From Agrobacterium sp. a22-2 (GTDB lineage: Bacteria; Pseudomonadota; Alphaproteobacteria; Rhizobiales; Rhizobiaceae): 64,000 nucleotides of DNA. The stretch is from contig NZ_JAAXMM010000014.1 in NCBI RefSeq assembly GCF_012276985.1, positions 107,826-171,825 on the forward strand, given 5' to 3'. Below the pieces are notes generated by a model. It was given only the letters and a program-made list of their open reading frames with translations. It made no database searches and was not told the DNA's origin. Position 1 is the stretch's first letter, and every line of letters starts with the position of its first letter. Below are positions 1 through 8,496 of the stretch, one piece after another. Position numbers and translations under genes: made by a program.

Positions 1-796
1 CGATCGGCGGGCCGTCCCAGGTCTGGCCGACGATGACGCCTTCGTTGAGCAGACCATTCTTCTGCGCATCGGCATCGTTCCACAGAAGCTTGATGTTCTT
101 CTTCTTGGCCACCGCCGTGTCGGTGATCTTGGTCCAGACCTCCTTCATCTTGGTCTCGTCCTGATAGGCCGCCCAGACGGAGCCTGCATCCATCTCGCCG
201 CGGCGTTCCATGCCGAGGCCGAGGCCCAGCAGCATCGAATGCCCGCGGCCCATGGTCTTGCCGGCATTGGCATCGTCCCAGATGTCGTAATAGCTCGGGA
301 ATTCGCCGGCCGGCTTGAAGGTGTCGGTGCGCCAGGCAACGCCTTCGGTGCCCCAGATATGCGGCAGCCAGAACGTGCCCTTGCCGCCGAAATTCCAGTA
401 TTTTTCACCCAGCGCCATGGCCGGGTTGACCTTGTCGATGCCGACCTTGCTCATGTCGAAGGGCTGCAGCAGACCAAGATTTTCCCAGAGCGGATTGCGG
501 TTGACGGTCGGCGTGACGAGGTCGAAGCCTTCGCCGTTGGTCGCCTTCATCTTGTTGAGGATTTCGTCGTTCGAGCCGATGCCGGTGAAATTGATCTTGA
601 TGCCGGTCTTCTCGGTAAAGCCCTTGACGAAGCTCTCCGGCAGATAGTCCGACCACATCATGATGTTGATTTCGCCGGACGAGGCGAGCGCCCGCGAGCT
701 GATCACCGCCGGCATGGCGAGACCGGCACCGACGGCGGCGCTGTTCTTCAGGAAGTTTCTCCGTCCCATGGAGGCATTGAAGCTGAATTTCTGCAT
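1..796 (-). CDS. PotD-like ABC transporter substrate-binding protein (C-terminus off the window)
   Basis: This is a periplasmic solute-binding protein of the spermidine/putrescine type (extracellular solute-binding family 1). About 265 residues are visible and the gene runs off the left edge. The N-terminus carries a twin-arginine signal (GRRNFLKN at residues 11-18, then a hydrophobic stretch to ALASS). The mature start, EINIMMWSDYLPESF, is typical of PotD-like proteins. The ATG at 794-796 follows a GGGGAAC-like ribosome binding site. It is divergent from the MocR regulator and close to phnX and a phosphonate-type FAD oxidase, so the ligand may be 2-aminoethylphosphonate or a related amine. 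That is inference; a polyamine ligand is also possible. The permease and ATPase genes would lie to the left. Confidence 0.85.
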   Translation of the reverse strand, partial: MQKFSFNASMGRRNFLKNSAAVGAGLAMPAVISSRALASSGEINIMMWSDYLPESFVKGFTEKTGIKINFTGIGSNDEILNKMKATNGEGFDLVTPTVNRNPLWENLGLLQPFDMSKVGIDKVNPAMALGEKYWNFGGKGTFWLPHIWGTEGVAWRTDTFKPAGEFPSYYDIWDDANAGKTMGRGHSMLLGLGLGMERRGEMDAGSVWAAYQDETKMKEVWTKITDTAVAKKKNIKLLWNDADAQKNGLLNEGVIVGQTWDGPPI

Positions 797-934
797 GTTC
801 CGTTCCCCTTGTTTCGACCGGGCGACCGCCATGCGCAGCCGTACCGTGCCGTTGTTACCTCGCGGGGTTCCACTCTTTTCTTGTGATTTCTATCCCGCGC
901 TGCAAAAATGGTATTGCTCCGCACCCAAGCGGCT

Positions 935-964
935 TAGAGCCACGGACCGAAAACTATGGAGCCA
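935..964. promoter_or_regulatory. candidate MocR operator in the divergent promoter
   Basis: The hexamer GAGCCA occurs twice as a direct repeat, at 937-942 and 959-964, exactly 22 bp apart, about two helical turns. MocR regulators commonly bind direct repeats with this kind of spacing. The first copy lies inside the 11-mer TAGAGCCACGG (935-945), which recurs exactly at 3942-3952 in the other divergent promoter of this cluster. No footprint is known; the assignment rests on position and repetition. Confidence 0.45.
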
Positions 965-1065
965 GGGAAATGCCATCTGTCCAAGCCCGGAAGGACATTG
1001 CAAAAGAGACTTGATCCACCCGGCGCGTCCGAGTGCGGCAGGGCAGGCATACCATTGGAAAACTC

Positions 1066-2550
1066 ATGCTAGAGCGCTTTTTCGTCGAGCCCCTCGATCC
1101 CGCCAAGCGGCTGCAACAGCAGATCCAGGAACGGTTGATCGAGGCGATCCTGGCGGGCGCCCTGCCCTTTCACGAGCCGCTGCCCGCCACCCGCATCATG
1201 GCCGAGCGCATCAAGGTATCGCGCAACACCGTGACGCTGGTCTACGAGCGGCTGGCCGAGGACGGCTACCTGAAATCGGTCAATCGCCGCGGCTATTTCA
1301 TCGACGAGCGCTATGTGCGCGAACAGCTGAACATCAAGGTCGATGACCGCGCCAAGAAGCTGTTTCCGGCCGCTGCCGGCCCGGTCGACTTCACCCACCG
1401 GCTGCGCCAGTCCTTCACCGGCCAGCAGAACATCGTAAAGCCGGCCAACTGGCGCGATTTCCCTTATCCGTTCATCTACGGGCAGACGACGCCGGACAAG
1501 ACCTCGCTCAGCCGCTGGCGCGATTGCGTGCGGGTCGCCGGCACCATGCTGCATTCCAAGGACTGGATGGTCGACCTGATCGATGCCGACGATCCCATGC
1601 TGGTCGAGCAGATCATCCGCCGCATCCTGCCGCAGCGCGGCTTTCGCGCCGAGCCCGATCAATTGCTGATCACCGTCGGCGCGCAGAATGCCCTCTATCT
1701 CGCCGCGTCCCTGCTCTGCGGCCCCGGCACGCGGGTCGACATGGAGGATCCGGGCTATGTCGATGCCCGCAACATCTTCCTCGCCCATGGCGTGCAGATC
1801 CGCCCCCACGCCATCGACGGCAATGGCCTGAGGGTGAGCGACGCATTGGCGGGTGCTGATCTGGTCTATGTGACCCCCGGCCACCAGTCGCCCACCAATG
1901 TCACCATGTCGATGGAGCGGCGGCTGTCGCTGCTGTCAGCCGCGGAAAAACATGATTTCCTCATTCTCGAGGACGATTACGAGCACGAGTTGAACTTCGT
2001 CGGGCCGCAGCGCGCCGCCCTGAAGAGCTTTGACCAGACCGGCCGGGTCATCCATGTCGGCAGCCTGTCGAAACCGCTGTTTCCGGGCTTGCGGCTCGGC
2101 TTCATCGCCGCCGCCACGCCGCTGGTGGCGGAACTCCGGGCGCTGCGCCGGCTGATGTACCGGCACACCTCGTCTCTTGACCAGCGGGCCATGGCGATCT
2201 TCCTGGCCGAGGGCCATTTCGACGCCCATATCCGCCGCCAGCGCACCAGCCTTGCGGAAAAGTGGAAGACCATCCTGCGCGCCGCCGCCAAACTGCTGCC
2301 CGGCTGCGACGTGACCATGACGACCGGCGGCTCTGCCGTCTGGCTGACCCTGCCGAAAGGCATGCTGGCCAAGGACGTCGAACGTCAGGCCGCCCTGCAG
2401 GGGCTGCTGGTCGAGGCTGGCGATATTCACTATCAGCGCCCCGATTCGCCGCGCAACCGCCTGCGCCTCGGCTTCGCGGCCATCGCCCATGACAAGATCG
2501 AGCCCGGACTGGCGCTGCTGGCGAAGGTGATCCGGGAGATCGAGGGATAG
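1066..2550 (+). CDS. MocR/GntR-family PLP-dependent transcriptional regulator
   Basis: The protein has 494 residues, the usual MocR length. It carries an N-terminal GntR winged helix (about residues 15-80, with ATRIMAERIKVSRNTVTLVY) fused to a fold-type I aminotransferase domain. The PLP lysine is K336 in the motif SLSKPLFPGLRLG, and the aminotransferase Asp lies in LEDDYEHE. The ATG at 1066 is preferred over the in-frame GTG at 1033 because the family begins with the helix starting LDPAKRLQQQ. It lies between two divergent promoters of a phosphonate/amine module and probably senses an amino compound as a PLP adduct. The effector is inferred, not shown. Confidence 0.9.
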   Translation: MLERFFVEPLDPAKRLQQQIQERLIEAILAGALPFHEPLPATRIMAERIKVSRNTVTLVYERLAEDGYLKSVNRRGYFIDERYVREQLNIKVDDRAKKLFPAAAGPVDFTHRLRQSFTGQQNIVKPANWRDFPYPFIYGQTTPDKTSLSRWRDCVRVAGTMLHSKDWMVDLIDADDPMLVEQIIRRILPQRGFRAEPDQLLITVGAQNALYLAASLLCGPGTRVDMEDPGYVDARNIFLAHGVQIRPHAIDGNGLRVSDALAGADLVYVTPGHQSPTNVTMSMERRLSLLSAAEKHDFLILEDDYEHELNFVGPQRAALKSFDQTGRVIHVGSLSKPLFPGLRLGFIAAATPLVAELRALRRLMYRHTSSLDQRAMAIFLAEGHFDAHIRRQRTSLAEKWKTILRAAAKLLPGCDVTMTTGGSAVWLTLPKGMLAKDVERQAALQGLLVEAGDIHYQRPDSPRNRLRLGFAAIAHDKIEPGLALLAKVIREIEG

Positions 2551-2564
2551 GCGAAGCGCTGCGA

Positions 2565-3881
2565 TCAGAGATCGCTGCGGCCGAGAACCTTGCGCAGGAT
2601 ATCGATCATCCGGCCGAGATCGTCCTCGGTGGTGATCAGCGCGGGAGCAAAGATGATGGCATCGCCGGTCGCCTTGATGTGCAGGCCTTCGTTGAACAGT
2701 AGGCGCTGCACCAGCGACCCCTTTTCTCCCGGCGCCTTGCCCGGTACCAGCTGGATACCGGACATCATGCCGTAGCCGCGCAGATCCGACACCTGTGCGA
2801 GGTTGCGAAGGCTGAAGACCCCGTCGAGGAAGGTCTCGGACATCGCCTTGCCGCGGGCGAACAGATCATGGTCGCGGTAGATGTCGAGCGAGGCGAGTGC
2901 GGCGGCGCAGGCGACCGGATGGGCCGAATAGGTATAGCCGTGCATCAGTTCCGGCCGGTCGGCCGAGACCGAGTCCATGATCGTCGTCTGGATACCGGTC
3001 TTCACGGCGACGGCACTCATCGGAATGGTGCCATTGGTCAGCGCCTTGGCCATGGTGATGACGTCAGGCGTCACGCCGAACTCCTGGCTGGCAAAGGCCG
3101 AACCGGTGCGGCCGAAGCCGGTGATGACCTCGTCGAACACCAGCAGGATGCCGTATTTGTCGGCGATCTGGCGCAGTTTCTGCAGATAACCCTTGGGCGG
3201 CACGATGGTGCCGATCGAGCCGGCGATCGGCTCGACGAAAACAGCCGCGATGGTGTCGGCGCCGTAGGTCTTGCACAGATCCTCCAGGTCGTCGGCAAGC
3301 GAGGCGCCGTCATCCGGCTGGCCGCGGGTAAAGCGCTGTTCCTCGTTCCAGGTATGGCGCATGTGCACGACATCGCAGGTGACGCCGGAAAAATCGCGGC
3401 GATTGTTGACCATGCCGGCCAGCGATGTGCCGCCGAGATTGACGCCGTGATAACCCCAGGCGCGCGACACGAAGCGGGTGCGCTGGCCCTCGCCCTTGGC
3501 GCGGTGATAGGCAAGGCAGATCTTCATCGCCGTATCGACCGCCTCAGACCCGGATGAGCCGAAGAACACCCGGTCGATGCCCTCCGGCAGCAGTTCCGAC
3601 AGGCGCTTCGCCAGCTCAAACGAGATCGGCGCGGCGCGCTGGAAATGCGGCGTATAGTCGAGCTCCATCAACTGCTTGTGGACCGCATCGGCGATCTCCG
3701 GGCGCCCGTGGCCGGCCGCACAGCAGAACAGGCCCGACGAACCGTCAATGATCTCCCGGCCCTCCGGCGTCCAGTAGGTGACACCCGACGCGCGGGCAAA
3801 CATCTGCGGCTCCTCGCGGAACAGGCGATTGTTGGTGAAGGGCAGCCAGTGATGGTCCATGTTGATGGGCATCTGGTTCAT
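2565..3881 (-). CDS. class III omega-aminotransferase (beta-alanine/omega-amino acid:pyruvate type)
   Basis: This 438-residue PLP aminotransferase has a full-length class III fold. DHHWLPFTNNR near residue 9 and GLFCCAAGHGRPEI (50-63) are hallmarks of omega-amino acid:pyruvate transaminases. D250 in FDEVITGFGRTG binds the PLP nitrogen, and K279 in TMAKALTNG forms the Schiff base. It is divergent from the SDR/FAD oxidase/phnX operon and no class V phnW is seen, so it may transaminate 2-aminoethylphosphonate to phosphonoacetaldehyde. Beta-alanine to malonate semialdehyde is the main alternative. The related ammonia-lyase PbfA is also a class III protein, but this sequence resembles a true omega-transaminase. 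The stop lies only 15 bp from the converging mocR stop. Confidence 0.85.
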   Translation of the reverse strand: MNQMPINMDHHWLPFTNNRLFREEPQMFARASGVTYWTPEGREIIDGSSGLFCCAAGHGRPEIADAVHKQLMELDYTPHFQRAAPISFELAKRLSELLPEGIDRVFFGSSGSEAVDTAMKICLAYHRAKGEGQRTRFVSRAWGYHGVNLGGTSLAGMVNNRRDFSGVTCDVVHMRHTWNEEQRFTRGQPDDGASLADDLEDLCKTYGADTIAAVFVEPIAGSIGTIVPPKGYLQKLRQIADKYGILLVFDEVITGFGRTGSAFASQEFGVTPDVITMAKALTNGTIPMSAVAVKTGIQTTIMDSVSADRPELMHGYTYSAHPVACAAALASLDIYRDHDLFARGKAMSETFLDGVFSLRNLAQVSDLRGYGMMSGIQLVPGKAPGEKGSLVQRLLFNEGLHIKATGDAIIFAPALITTEDDLGRMIDILRKVLGRSDL

Positions 3882-3941
3882 GACGGGGTCCTCGACAGCT
3901 AAGATACTGCCTTTCAGCTACGCCGACCGCCGGTGTGTCTC

Positions 3942-3952
3942 TAGAGCCACGG
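3942..3952. promoter_or_regulatory. second copy of the 11-mer TAGAGCCACGG
   Basis: This exact 11-base match to 935-945 lies in the 181-bp divergent region between the aminotransferase and the SDR operon. A near copy of the half site (CAGCCA) follows at about 3970, and an inverted GGACCGAA-like element is shared with the first promoter. The pairing suggests that the MocR protein controls both divergons. Confidence 0.4.
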
Positions 3953-4062
3953 CCGATATTCGTTCGGTCCAGCCATGGCGATTTCGCCCTTTAGCCTTGT
4001 CCGCCGTCACAATACGCTTAAAAACAACGTGTTGAGTGCACAGAGCAGGAATGGGACAGTCC

Positions 4063-4812
4063 ATGAGCAAAACGATTTTCATCACCGGGGCCACGTCGGG
4101 CTTCGGCGAAGCCACCGCCCGCCGGTTCATCGCCGATGGCTGGCAGGTGATCGGCACCGGGCGAAGGATGGATCGGCTCGCCAAGCTCAACGCCGAACTC
4201 GGCGTCAAATTCCAGCCGGCCTGTTTCGATATCACCGATGAGGGCGAGATGTTGAACGCTCTTGCCGGCCTGCCACCTGAGTTTTCGCAGATCGATGTCC
4301 TGGTCAACAATGCCGGACTGGCGCTCGGCACCGCCGCCGCCCCCCAGACCAAGCTGTCGGACTGGAAACAGATGATCGACACCAATGTGACCGGCCTCGT
4401 TACCTTGACCCATCATCTGCTGGAGGGCCTGATTGCCCGGCGCGGCGTGATCGTCAACCTGTCATCGGTGGCGGCCCACTGGCCGTATGCGGGCGGCAAT
4501 GTCTATGGCGGCACGAAAGCCTTCCTGCGCCAGTTCTCGCTTGGCCTGCGCTCCGATCTGCACGGCAAGGGGGTGCGCGTCACCTCGATCGAGCCGGGCC
4601 TGTGCGAAAGCGAATTCACGCTGGTGCGCACCGGCGGCAACCAGGAGGCCTATGACAAGCTCTACAAGGGCGCCAATGCCCTGCAGCCCGAAGACATCGC
4701 CAACACCATTCACTGGGTGGCGACCCAGCCGGCGCATATCAACATCAACAGCCTGGAAGTCATGCCGGTCAGCCAGTCCTGGGCCGGATTCCAGGTGCAC
4801 AAGGATCTCTGA
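4063..4812 (+). CDS. short-chain dehydrogenase/reductase (YdfG-like) in the phosphonate operon
   Basis: This 249-residue classical SDR has the NADP-binding motif TGATSGFGEA at residues 8-17, NNAG at 82-85, catalytic S134/S135 in NLSS, and the YGGTK tetrad Y148/K152. The sequence resembles YdfG-type 3-hydroxyacid/serine dehydrogenases. The ATG at 4063 is chosen because it gives the family N-terminus MSKTIFITG; ATG 4051 and GTG 4036 are in frame upstream. The stop overlaps the next start (TGATG), so it is co-translated with the FAD oxidase and phnX. A plausible role is interconversion of phosphonoacetaldehyde and 2-hydroxyethylphosphonate. Malonate semialdehyde reduction is the alternative. Confidence 0.8.
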   Translation: MSKTIFITGATSGFGEATARRFIADGWQVIGTGRRMDRLAKLNAELGVKFQPACFDITDEGEMLNALAGLPPEFSQIDVLVNNAGLALGTAAAPQTKLSDWKQMIDTNVTGLVTLTHHLLEGLIARRGVIVNLSSVAAHWPYAGGNVYGGTKAFLRQFSLGLRSDLHGKGVRVTSIEPGLCESEFTLVRTGGNQEAYDKLYKGANALQPEDIANTIHWVATQPAHININSLEVMPVSQSWAGFQVHKDL

Positions 4813-5942
4813 TGGCAGGTTATGATCTGGCCGTCGTCGGTGCCGGCATCGTTGGCCTTGCCCATGCCTTTGCCGCCGCCAAACGCGGCAAGCGCGTCGT
4901 GGTCATCGACCGCGACGCCCAGGCCAACGGTGCATCGGTGCGCAATTTCGGCTTCGTCACGGTCACTGGCCAGGGCGCCGGCGATTGCTGGACCATGGCG
5001 CGGCGGGCCCGTGACGTCTGGGCCGAGACGGTGAGCGAAGCGGGAATTGAGGTCCTACAACGGGGCTTGGTCGTCGCCGCCCGCCTGCCGGAATCGCAAG
5101 ATGTCATCGACGCCTTCCTGAAAACCGAAATGGGCGAAGGCTGCACGCGGATCACCGCATCAGAGGCACAAGAGTTCGTGCCGGCGATCCGCACCGATGC
5201 CGCCGTGGCCGCCCTTCACAGCCCCCATGAGCTGCGTGTGGAATCCCGCACCGCCATTCCGCTGCTGACCCGATATCTCGAACAGAAGCACGGCGTGACC
5301 TTCCTCTGGCAGACGACCGTCACGGCCGTGGCGCCACCGCACGTCGAGACGTCGAATGGTCCGGTCGAGGCCGAGACGGTGATCGTCTGCCCCGGCGACG
5401 ACTATACCGGCCTGTTTGCCGAGCGGATCGCCGCCTATGGCCTGACCCGCTGCAAGCTGCAGATGCTGCGCGTCAAGCCGGCCTCGCCCGTCACCTTCCG
5501 CAGCGCCGTGATGTCCGATCTCGGCCTCGGCCGTTATCTCGGTTATGCCGATCTGCCGGAAGCGGCCCCCTTGAAGGCACGGCTCGATGCCGAAATGGCA
5601 GAGCACCGCGCTAACGGCATCCACCTGATCGTCACCCAGTCGGCCGACGGCTCCCTGGTGGTCGGCGACAGCCATCATTATGCGGCAACGCCGGATCCCT
5701 TTGCCCATGAGGATGTCGATCAGCTGATCCTCGACGAGTTCGACCGGGTGCTGGACCTGCCGGGCCGCATGATCACGGAACGCTGGATCGGCACCTATGC
5801 CTCCGCGCCGGACCGCTGGCGGCTCACCGACACGCCGTCCGACGCCGTGCGCGTCGTCATCGTCACCAGCGGCTGCGGCGCCTCGACGGCATTCGGCATC
5901 GGCGAGGAAACCATCAACGATCTCTATGGGAGGCTCGCATGA
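4812..5942 (+). CDS. FAD-dependent amine oxidoreductase, TIGR03364/HpnW (PbfC-like) type
   Basis: This 376-residue D-amino-acid-oxidase-like (DAO) flavoprotein begins with the Rossmann motif VVGAGIVGLAHA at residues 8-19, followed by VVVIDRD. ASVRNFGFVTVTGQ is typical of the subfamily repeatedly found beside phosphonatases. Members (PbfC/PbfD) oxidise N-methylated or free 2-aminoethylphosphonate to phosphonoacetaldehyde. The C-terminal GCGASTAFGIGEET is the second FAD contact region. It overlaps the upstream SDR stop by one base and the phnX start by four (ATGA), which strongly implies a product handed to PhnX. The exact amine substrate is inferred. Confidence 0.87.
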   Translation: MAGYDLAVVGAGIVGLAHAFAAAKRGKRVVVIDRDAQANGASVRNFGFVTVTGQGAGDCWTMARRARDVWAETVSEAGIEVLQRGLVVAARLPESQDVIDAFLKTEMGEGCTRITASEAQEFVPAIRTDAAVAALHSPHELRVESRTAIPLLTRYLEQKHGVTFLWQTTVTAVAPPHVETSNGPVEAETVIVCPGDDYTGLFAERIAAYGLTRCKLQMLRVKPASPVTFRSAVMSDLGLGRYLGYADLPEAAPLKARLDAEMAEHRANGIHLIVTQSADGSLVVGDSHHYAATPDPFAHEDVDQLILDEFDRVLDLPGRMITERWIGTYASAPDRWRLTDTPSDAVRVVIVTSGCGASTAFGIGEETINDLYGRLA

Positions 5943-6718
5943 GCAAGTTCAAGGCCGTCGTCTTCGACTGGGCCGGCACGATGATCGATTTCGGCTCTTT
6001 TGCGCCGATGGGGGCCTTTGTCGAGACCTTCGCGAAATTCGGCGTCCAGGTGACGATCGCCGATGCCCGCAAGCCGATGGGCCTGCCGAAACGCGCCCAT
6101 ATCGCCGCCATGCTGGCCGAGCCGCATATTGCCGAACGCTGGCTGAAAGCCCAGGGCGAGATGCCGGGCGAAGCGGCGATCGACAAGGTCTATGCGCTGT
6201 TCGTGCCGCTTAACGAGGAGGTGGTGACGGACTATTGCACGCTGATACCCGGCGCGCTGGAAGCGGTCGCCTATCTGCGCGCCAAGGGCATGAAAATCGG
6301 CTCGACCACCGGCTATACCCGTTCGATCATGGAGCGCGTGCTGCCGCTGGCCGCTGAGCAGGGTTATGTCGCCGACAACCTGATCTGCGCCGACGACCTG
6401 CCGCTCGGCCGCCCGACTCCGATCGGCATGTACAAATGCTTCGTCGACCTGATGGTCTATCCGGCATCGGCCGTGATCAAGGTCGACGATACCGAGCCCG
6501 GCATCGCCGAGGGCGTGGCGGCCGGCTGCATCACCGTCGGGCTGACGCTGTCGGGCAACGAGGCGGGATTGACGGTCGAGCAACTGGCAGATCTTTCGCC
6601 CTCGGAGCGCCAGGCCCTGCATGCCCGCGTCGGCGCAAAACTCAAAGCCGCCGGTGCCACCTATGTCATCGAGACGGTCGCCGACCTGCCGAAGCTGATC
6701 GAAACGCTCGACGCCTGA
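5939..6718 (+). CDS. phnX: phosphonoacetaldehyde hydrolase (phosphonatase)
   Basis: This HAD-superfamily enzyme splits phosphonoacetaldehyde into acetaldehyde and phosphate through a Schiff base. The nucleophile is D10 in FDWAGTMIDFG; the Ala at residue 12, where HAD phosphatases carry Asp, is a phosphonatase signature. The Schiff-base lysine is K51 in MGLPKRAHI in the cap domain. Acidic motif III is KVDDTEPGIAEG. At 259 residues it matches the family length. It is the last gene of the coupled SDR-oxidase-phnX operon. About 57 bp separate it from the converging scpB, and no clear terminator is visible there. Confidence 0.95.
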   Translation: MSKFKAVVFDWAGTMIDFGSFAPMGAFVETFAKFGVQVTIADARKPMGLPKRAHIAAMLAEPHIAERWLKAQGEMPGEAAIDKVYALFVPLNEEVVTDYCTLIPGALEAVAYLRAKGMKIGSTTGYTRSIMERVLPLAAEQGYVADNLICADDLPLGRPTPIGMYKCFVDLMVYPASAVIKVDDTEPGIAEGVAAGCITVGLTLSGNEAGLTVEQLADLSPSERQALHARVGAKLKAAGATYVIETVADLPKLIETLDA

Positions 6719-6775
6719 CAAAGCCGCGCGACGGGAATGCTGCGGCGCCCTCACAATCCGGCCGGAGAATACCGT

Positions 6776-7444
6776 CTAGCTGTCCTCGTCCGGCTCATCC
6801 CTGTCGATATCCTCGACATCGGCGCCCATCTCGGCTGGCATCTGCTGGCGGCTGAGCAGGCCGGCATCCTCCAGCATCTCGATATCCGGCAGGTCCCGTA
6901 GCGTGTTGAAGCCGAAGGTCGAGAGAAAATGCGGCGTCGTTACATAGGTATAGGGCGCGCCGGGCGTCGGGCTGCGCGGCCCGGAGGTCAGAAAGCCGCC
7001 GTCGCGCAGGCTGGCAATGGAGTCGCGGCTGACCTCCTTGCCGAAGATTTTTGTCAGATCCGACCGGGTCACCGGCTGCATATAGGCCACCGCCATCAGG
7101 ACGGTCGCCTCGTGCTGGGTGATACTGGCGGTCGGCGCCGTCGGAGCTCCGGAGGCGCGGATGACATGGGCATAGGCGCTTCTGGTGCGATACTGCCAGC
7201 CGCCGGCGACCGCCACGAGTTCATAGGGCCGGGAGCGCAGCTCCTCGCCGATGTCGTCGATGATCAGGTCGATATTGCAGTCGCGTCCAACGATGCGCGA
7301 CAGCGTCTCGCGGCTGACCGGCGTCGCCGAGGCGAAGATCACAGCCTCGACTCTCGCCATCCACTCGCGCCAGCGCAGTTCCGGCGGCAGATCGGAAAGC
7401 TCGGTGTCGACCACGGTCTTCGCTTGCTGTGCCCGGCGCGCCAT
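6776..7444 (-). CDS. scpB: ScpB-like segregation and condensation protein, orphan copy
   Basis: This 222-residue protein has the double winged-helix architecture of ScpB: RVEAVIFASATPVS near residue 30, TQHEATVLMAVAYMQPVTR in the second winged helix, and an acidic C-terminal tail rich in Asp/Glu. ScpB normally bridges ScpA and SMC in condensin, and scpA normally lies next to it. Here it follows a DUF1403 gene with 2 bp between stop and start, and neither scpA nor smc is in the window. The ATG at 7444 gives the normal ScpB N-terminus. It is probably an accessory-replicon version acting in partition or chromosome folding. Confidence 0.85.
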   Translation of the reverse strand: MARRAQQAKTVVDTELSDLPPELRWREWMARVEAVIFASATPVSRETLSRIVGRDCNIDLIIDDIGEELRSRPYELVAVAGGWQYRTRSAYAHVIRASGAPTAPTASITQHEATVLMAVAYMQPVTRSDLTKIFGKEVSRDSIASLRDGGFLTSGPRSPTPGAPYTYVTTPHFLSTFGFNTLRDLPDIEMLEDAGLLSRQQMPAEMGADVEDIDRDEPDEDS

Positions 7445-7446
7445 GG

Positions 7447-8436
7447 CTACAACCCGTACAGACGAAATGTCGAGCGACCGGACAACTCGCGCACCGCGTC
7501 GAACTCTACCAGCCGGTCGAACAGCCGGCGCGAAGCCCAGCGCGACAGTTTCGCGGTTTGCAGCGAGCCGGAAACCGCATCCTCCTCCAGCAGCAGCCGG
7601 ATCGCCTCGCCGGCACCCTTCGCCCGCAGTTTCGGCGTGACGGCGGCCAGACGGTCGGCGCGGCGCGCCATGTCGCCCGCCAGCCGACAGGCCTCCGTTG
7701 CCGCCTGCGCCAATGCCAGGCAGACAGCGCGTCGAAATTGCTCTTCGCCCGGGCGAATGCGTCCGCGGCCGCCCTCGGTGCGAAAAGCCGAGGCGTGACG
7801 CTGCGCCATCAGCAGCGGCACTGCAACCGGCCAGCGCAAGGCCCTCGCCACGGCAAGATCGGCGCACCACCAGCCCAGGAGTTCGGCGTCCGGCCTGAGG
7901 TCATGGACCACGGCTGCGATGTCTGCGGCGGCAAAGGGCGCGCCCGTGGCGGATCGGGCGAGATCATCCAAACGCTCCGGCAACACAGCCAGGTCGTCGC
8001 TCCAGCGGATGCCGAAGAGATCGGCCGTCTCCTGCAACGCCCCGGCATCGACGAGTGGCCCGCGCGAGGCGAGCCGACGCCATGCCGACAGGATGCTGCC
8101 GGCCGGACCCGGATCGTCGCCGGCGCTGCGCAGCAGCCAGACGTCGCGAAGGGCTGGCTCGTCCTCGCTGCGCCCGGCCACACGCGCTGCCGCAACCGCG
8201 GCCTTCAGCGCCAGCCGCTGGCGCCAGGCGCCGCCCCAATCCGGCTGGGCTCGAACAAGACCGTCGAGCGAATTCAAGGCGGAACCGGCGAGGAACGCCG
8301 CCTCGTCGGCCCGAAGGATGACGCCGCGCGGCACCGCCCAGGCCGGAACCACCGGAGGGGCATAACAACGGTCTGCAGATGGCATCGGCCTTGGACTCAT
8401 GTCGCAACCATAGACCGGGCGGGCGCTTGTCGCCAT
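7447..8436 (-). CDS. DUF1403 family protein
   Basis: This is an uncharacterised, mostly helical and Arg/Ala-rich protein of about 329 residues. It begins near RGVILRADEAAFLAGSALN, contains LLGWWCADLAVARALRWP and a long Arg-rich helix (RRADRLAAVTPKLRAKG), and ends RSTFRLYGL. I recognise it as DUF1403, a family known to me mainly from rhizobial plasmids and often next to scpB. It is translationally linked to scpB (2-bp gap), so the two probably work together. No enzyme motif, signal peptide or membrane segment is visible. Starts at GTG 8457 or ATG 8400 are also possible. Confidence 0.75.
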   Translation of the reverse strand: MATSARPVYGCDMSPRPMPSADRCYAPPVVPAWAVPRGVILRADEAAFLAGSALNSLDGLVRAQPDWGGAWRQRLALKAAVAAARVAGRSEDEPALRDVWLLRSAGDDPGPAGSILSAWRRLASRGPLVDAGALQETADLFGIRWSDDLAVLPERLDDLARSATGAPFAAADIAAVVHDLRPDAELLGWWCADLAVARALRWPVAVPLLMAQRHASAFRTEGGRGRIRPGEEQFRRAVCLALAQAATEACRLAGDMARRADRLAAVTPKLRAKGAGEAIRLLLEEDAVSGSLQTAKLSRWASRRLFDRLVEFDAVRELSGRSTFRLYGL

Positions 8437-8496
8437 GGCAGCGCCACCAAACCGCACTGCTCATCCCCTGCTAATGGCGAAGGCGATCACCGCTGA

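Noticed and set aside
2561..2575. GCGATC-AGA-GATCGC hairpin between mocR and the aminotransferase
   Set aside because: Six base pairs with a 3-nt loop, partly inside the coding end; too weak to list as a terminator.
2565..3881. Calling the class III protein PbfA (hydroxy-aminoethylphosphonate ammonia-lyase)
   Set aside because: The N-terminal and active-site motifs are those of omega-amino acid:pyruvate transaminases, so transaminase is the safer call despite the phosphonate context.
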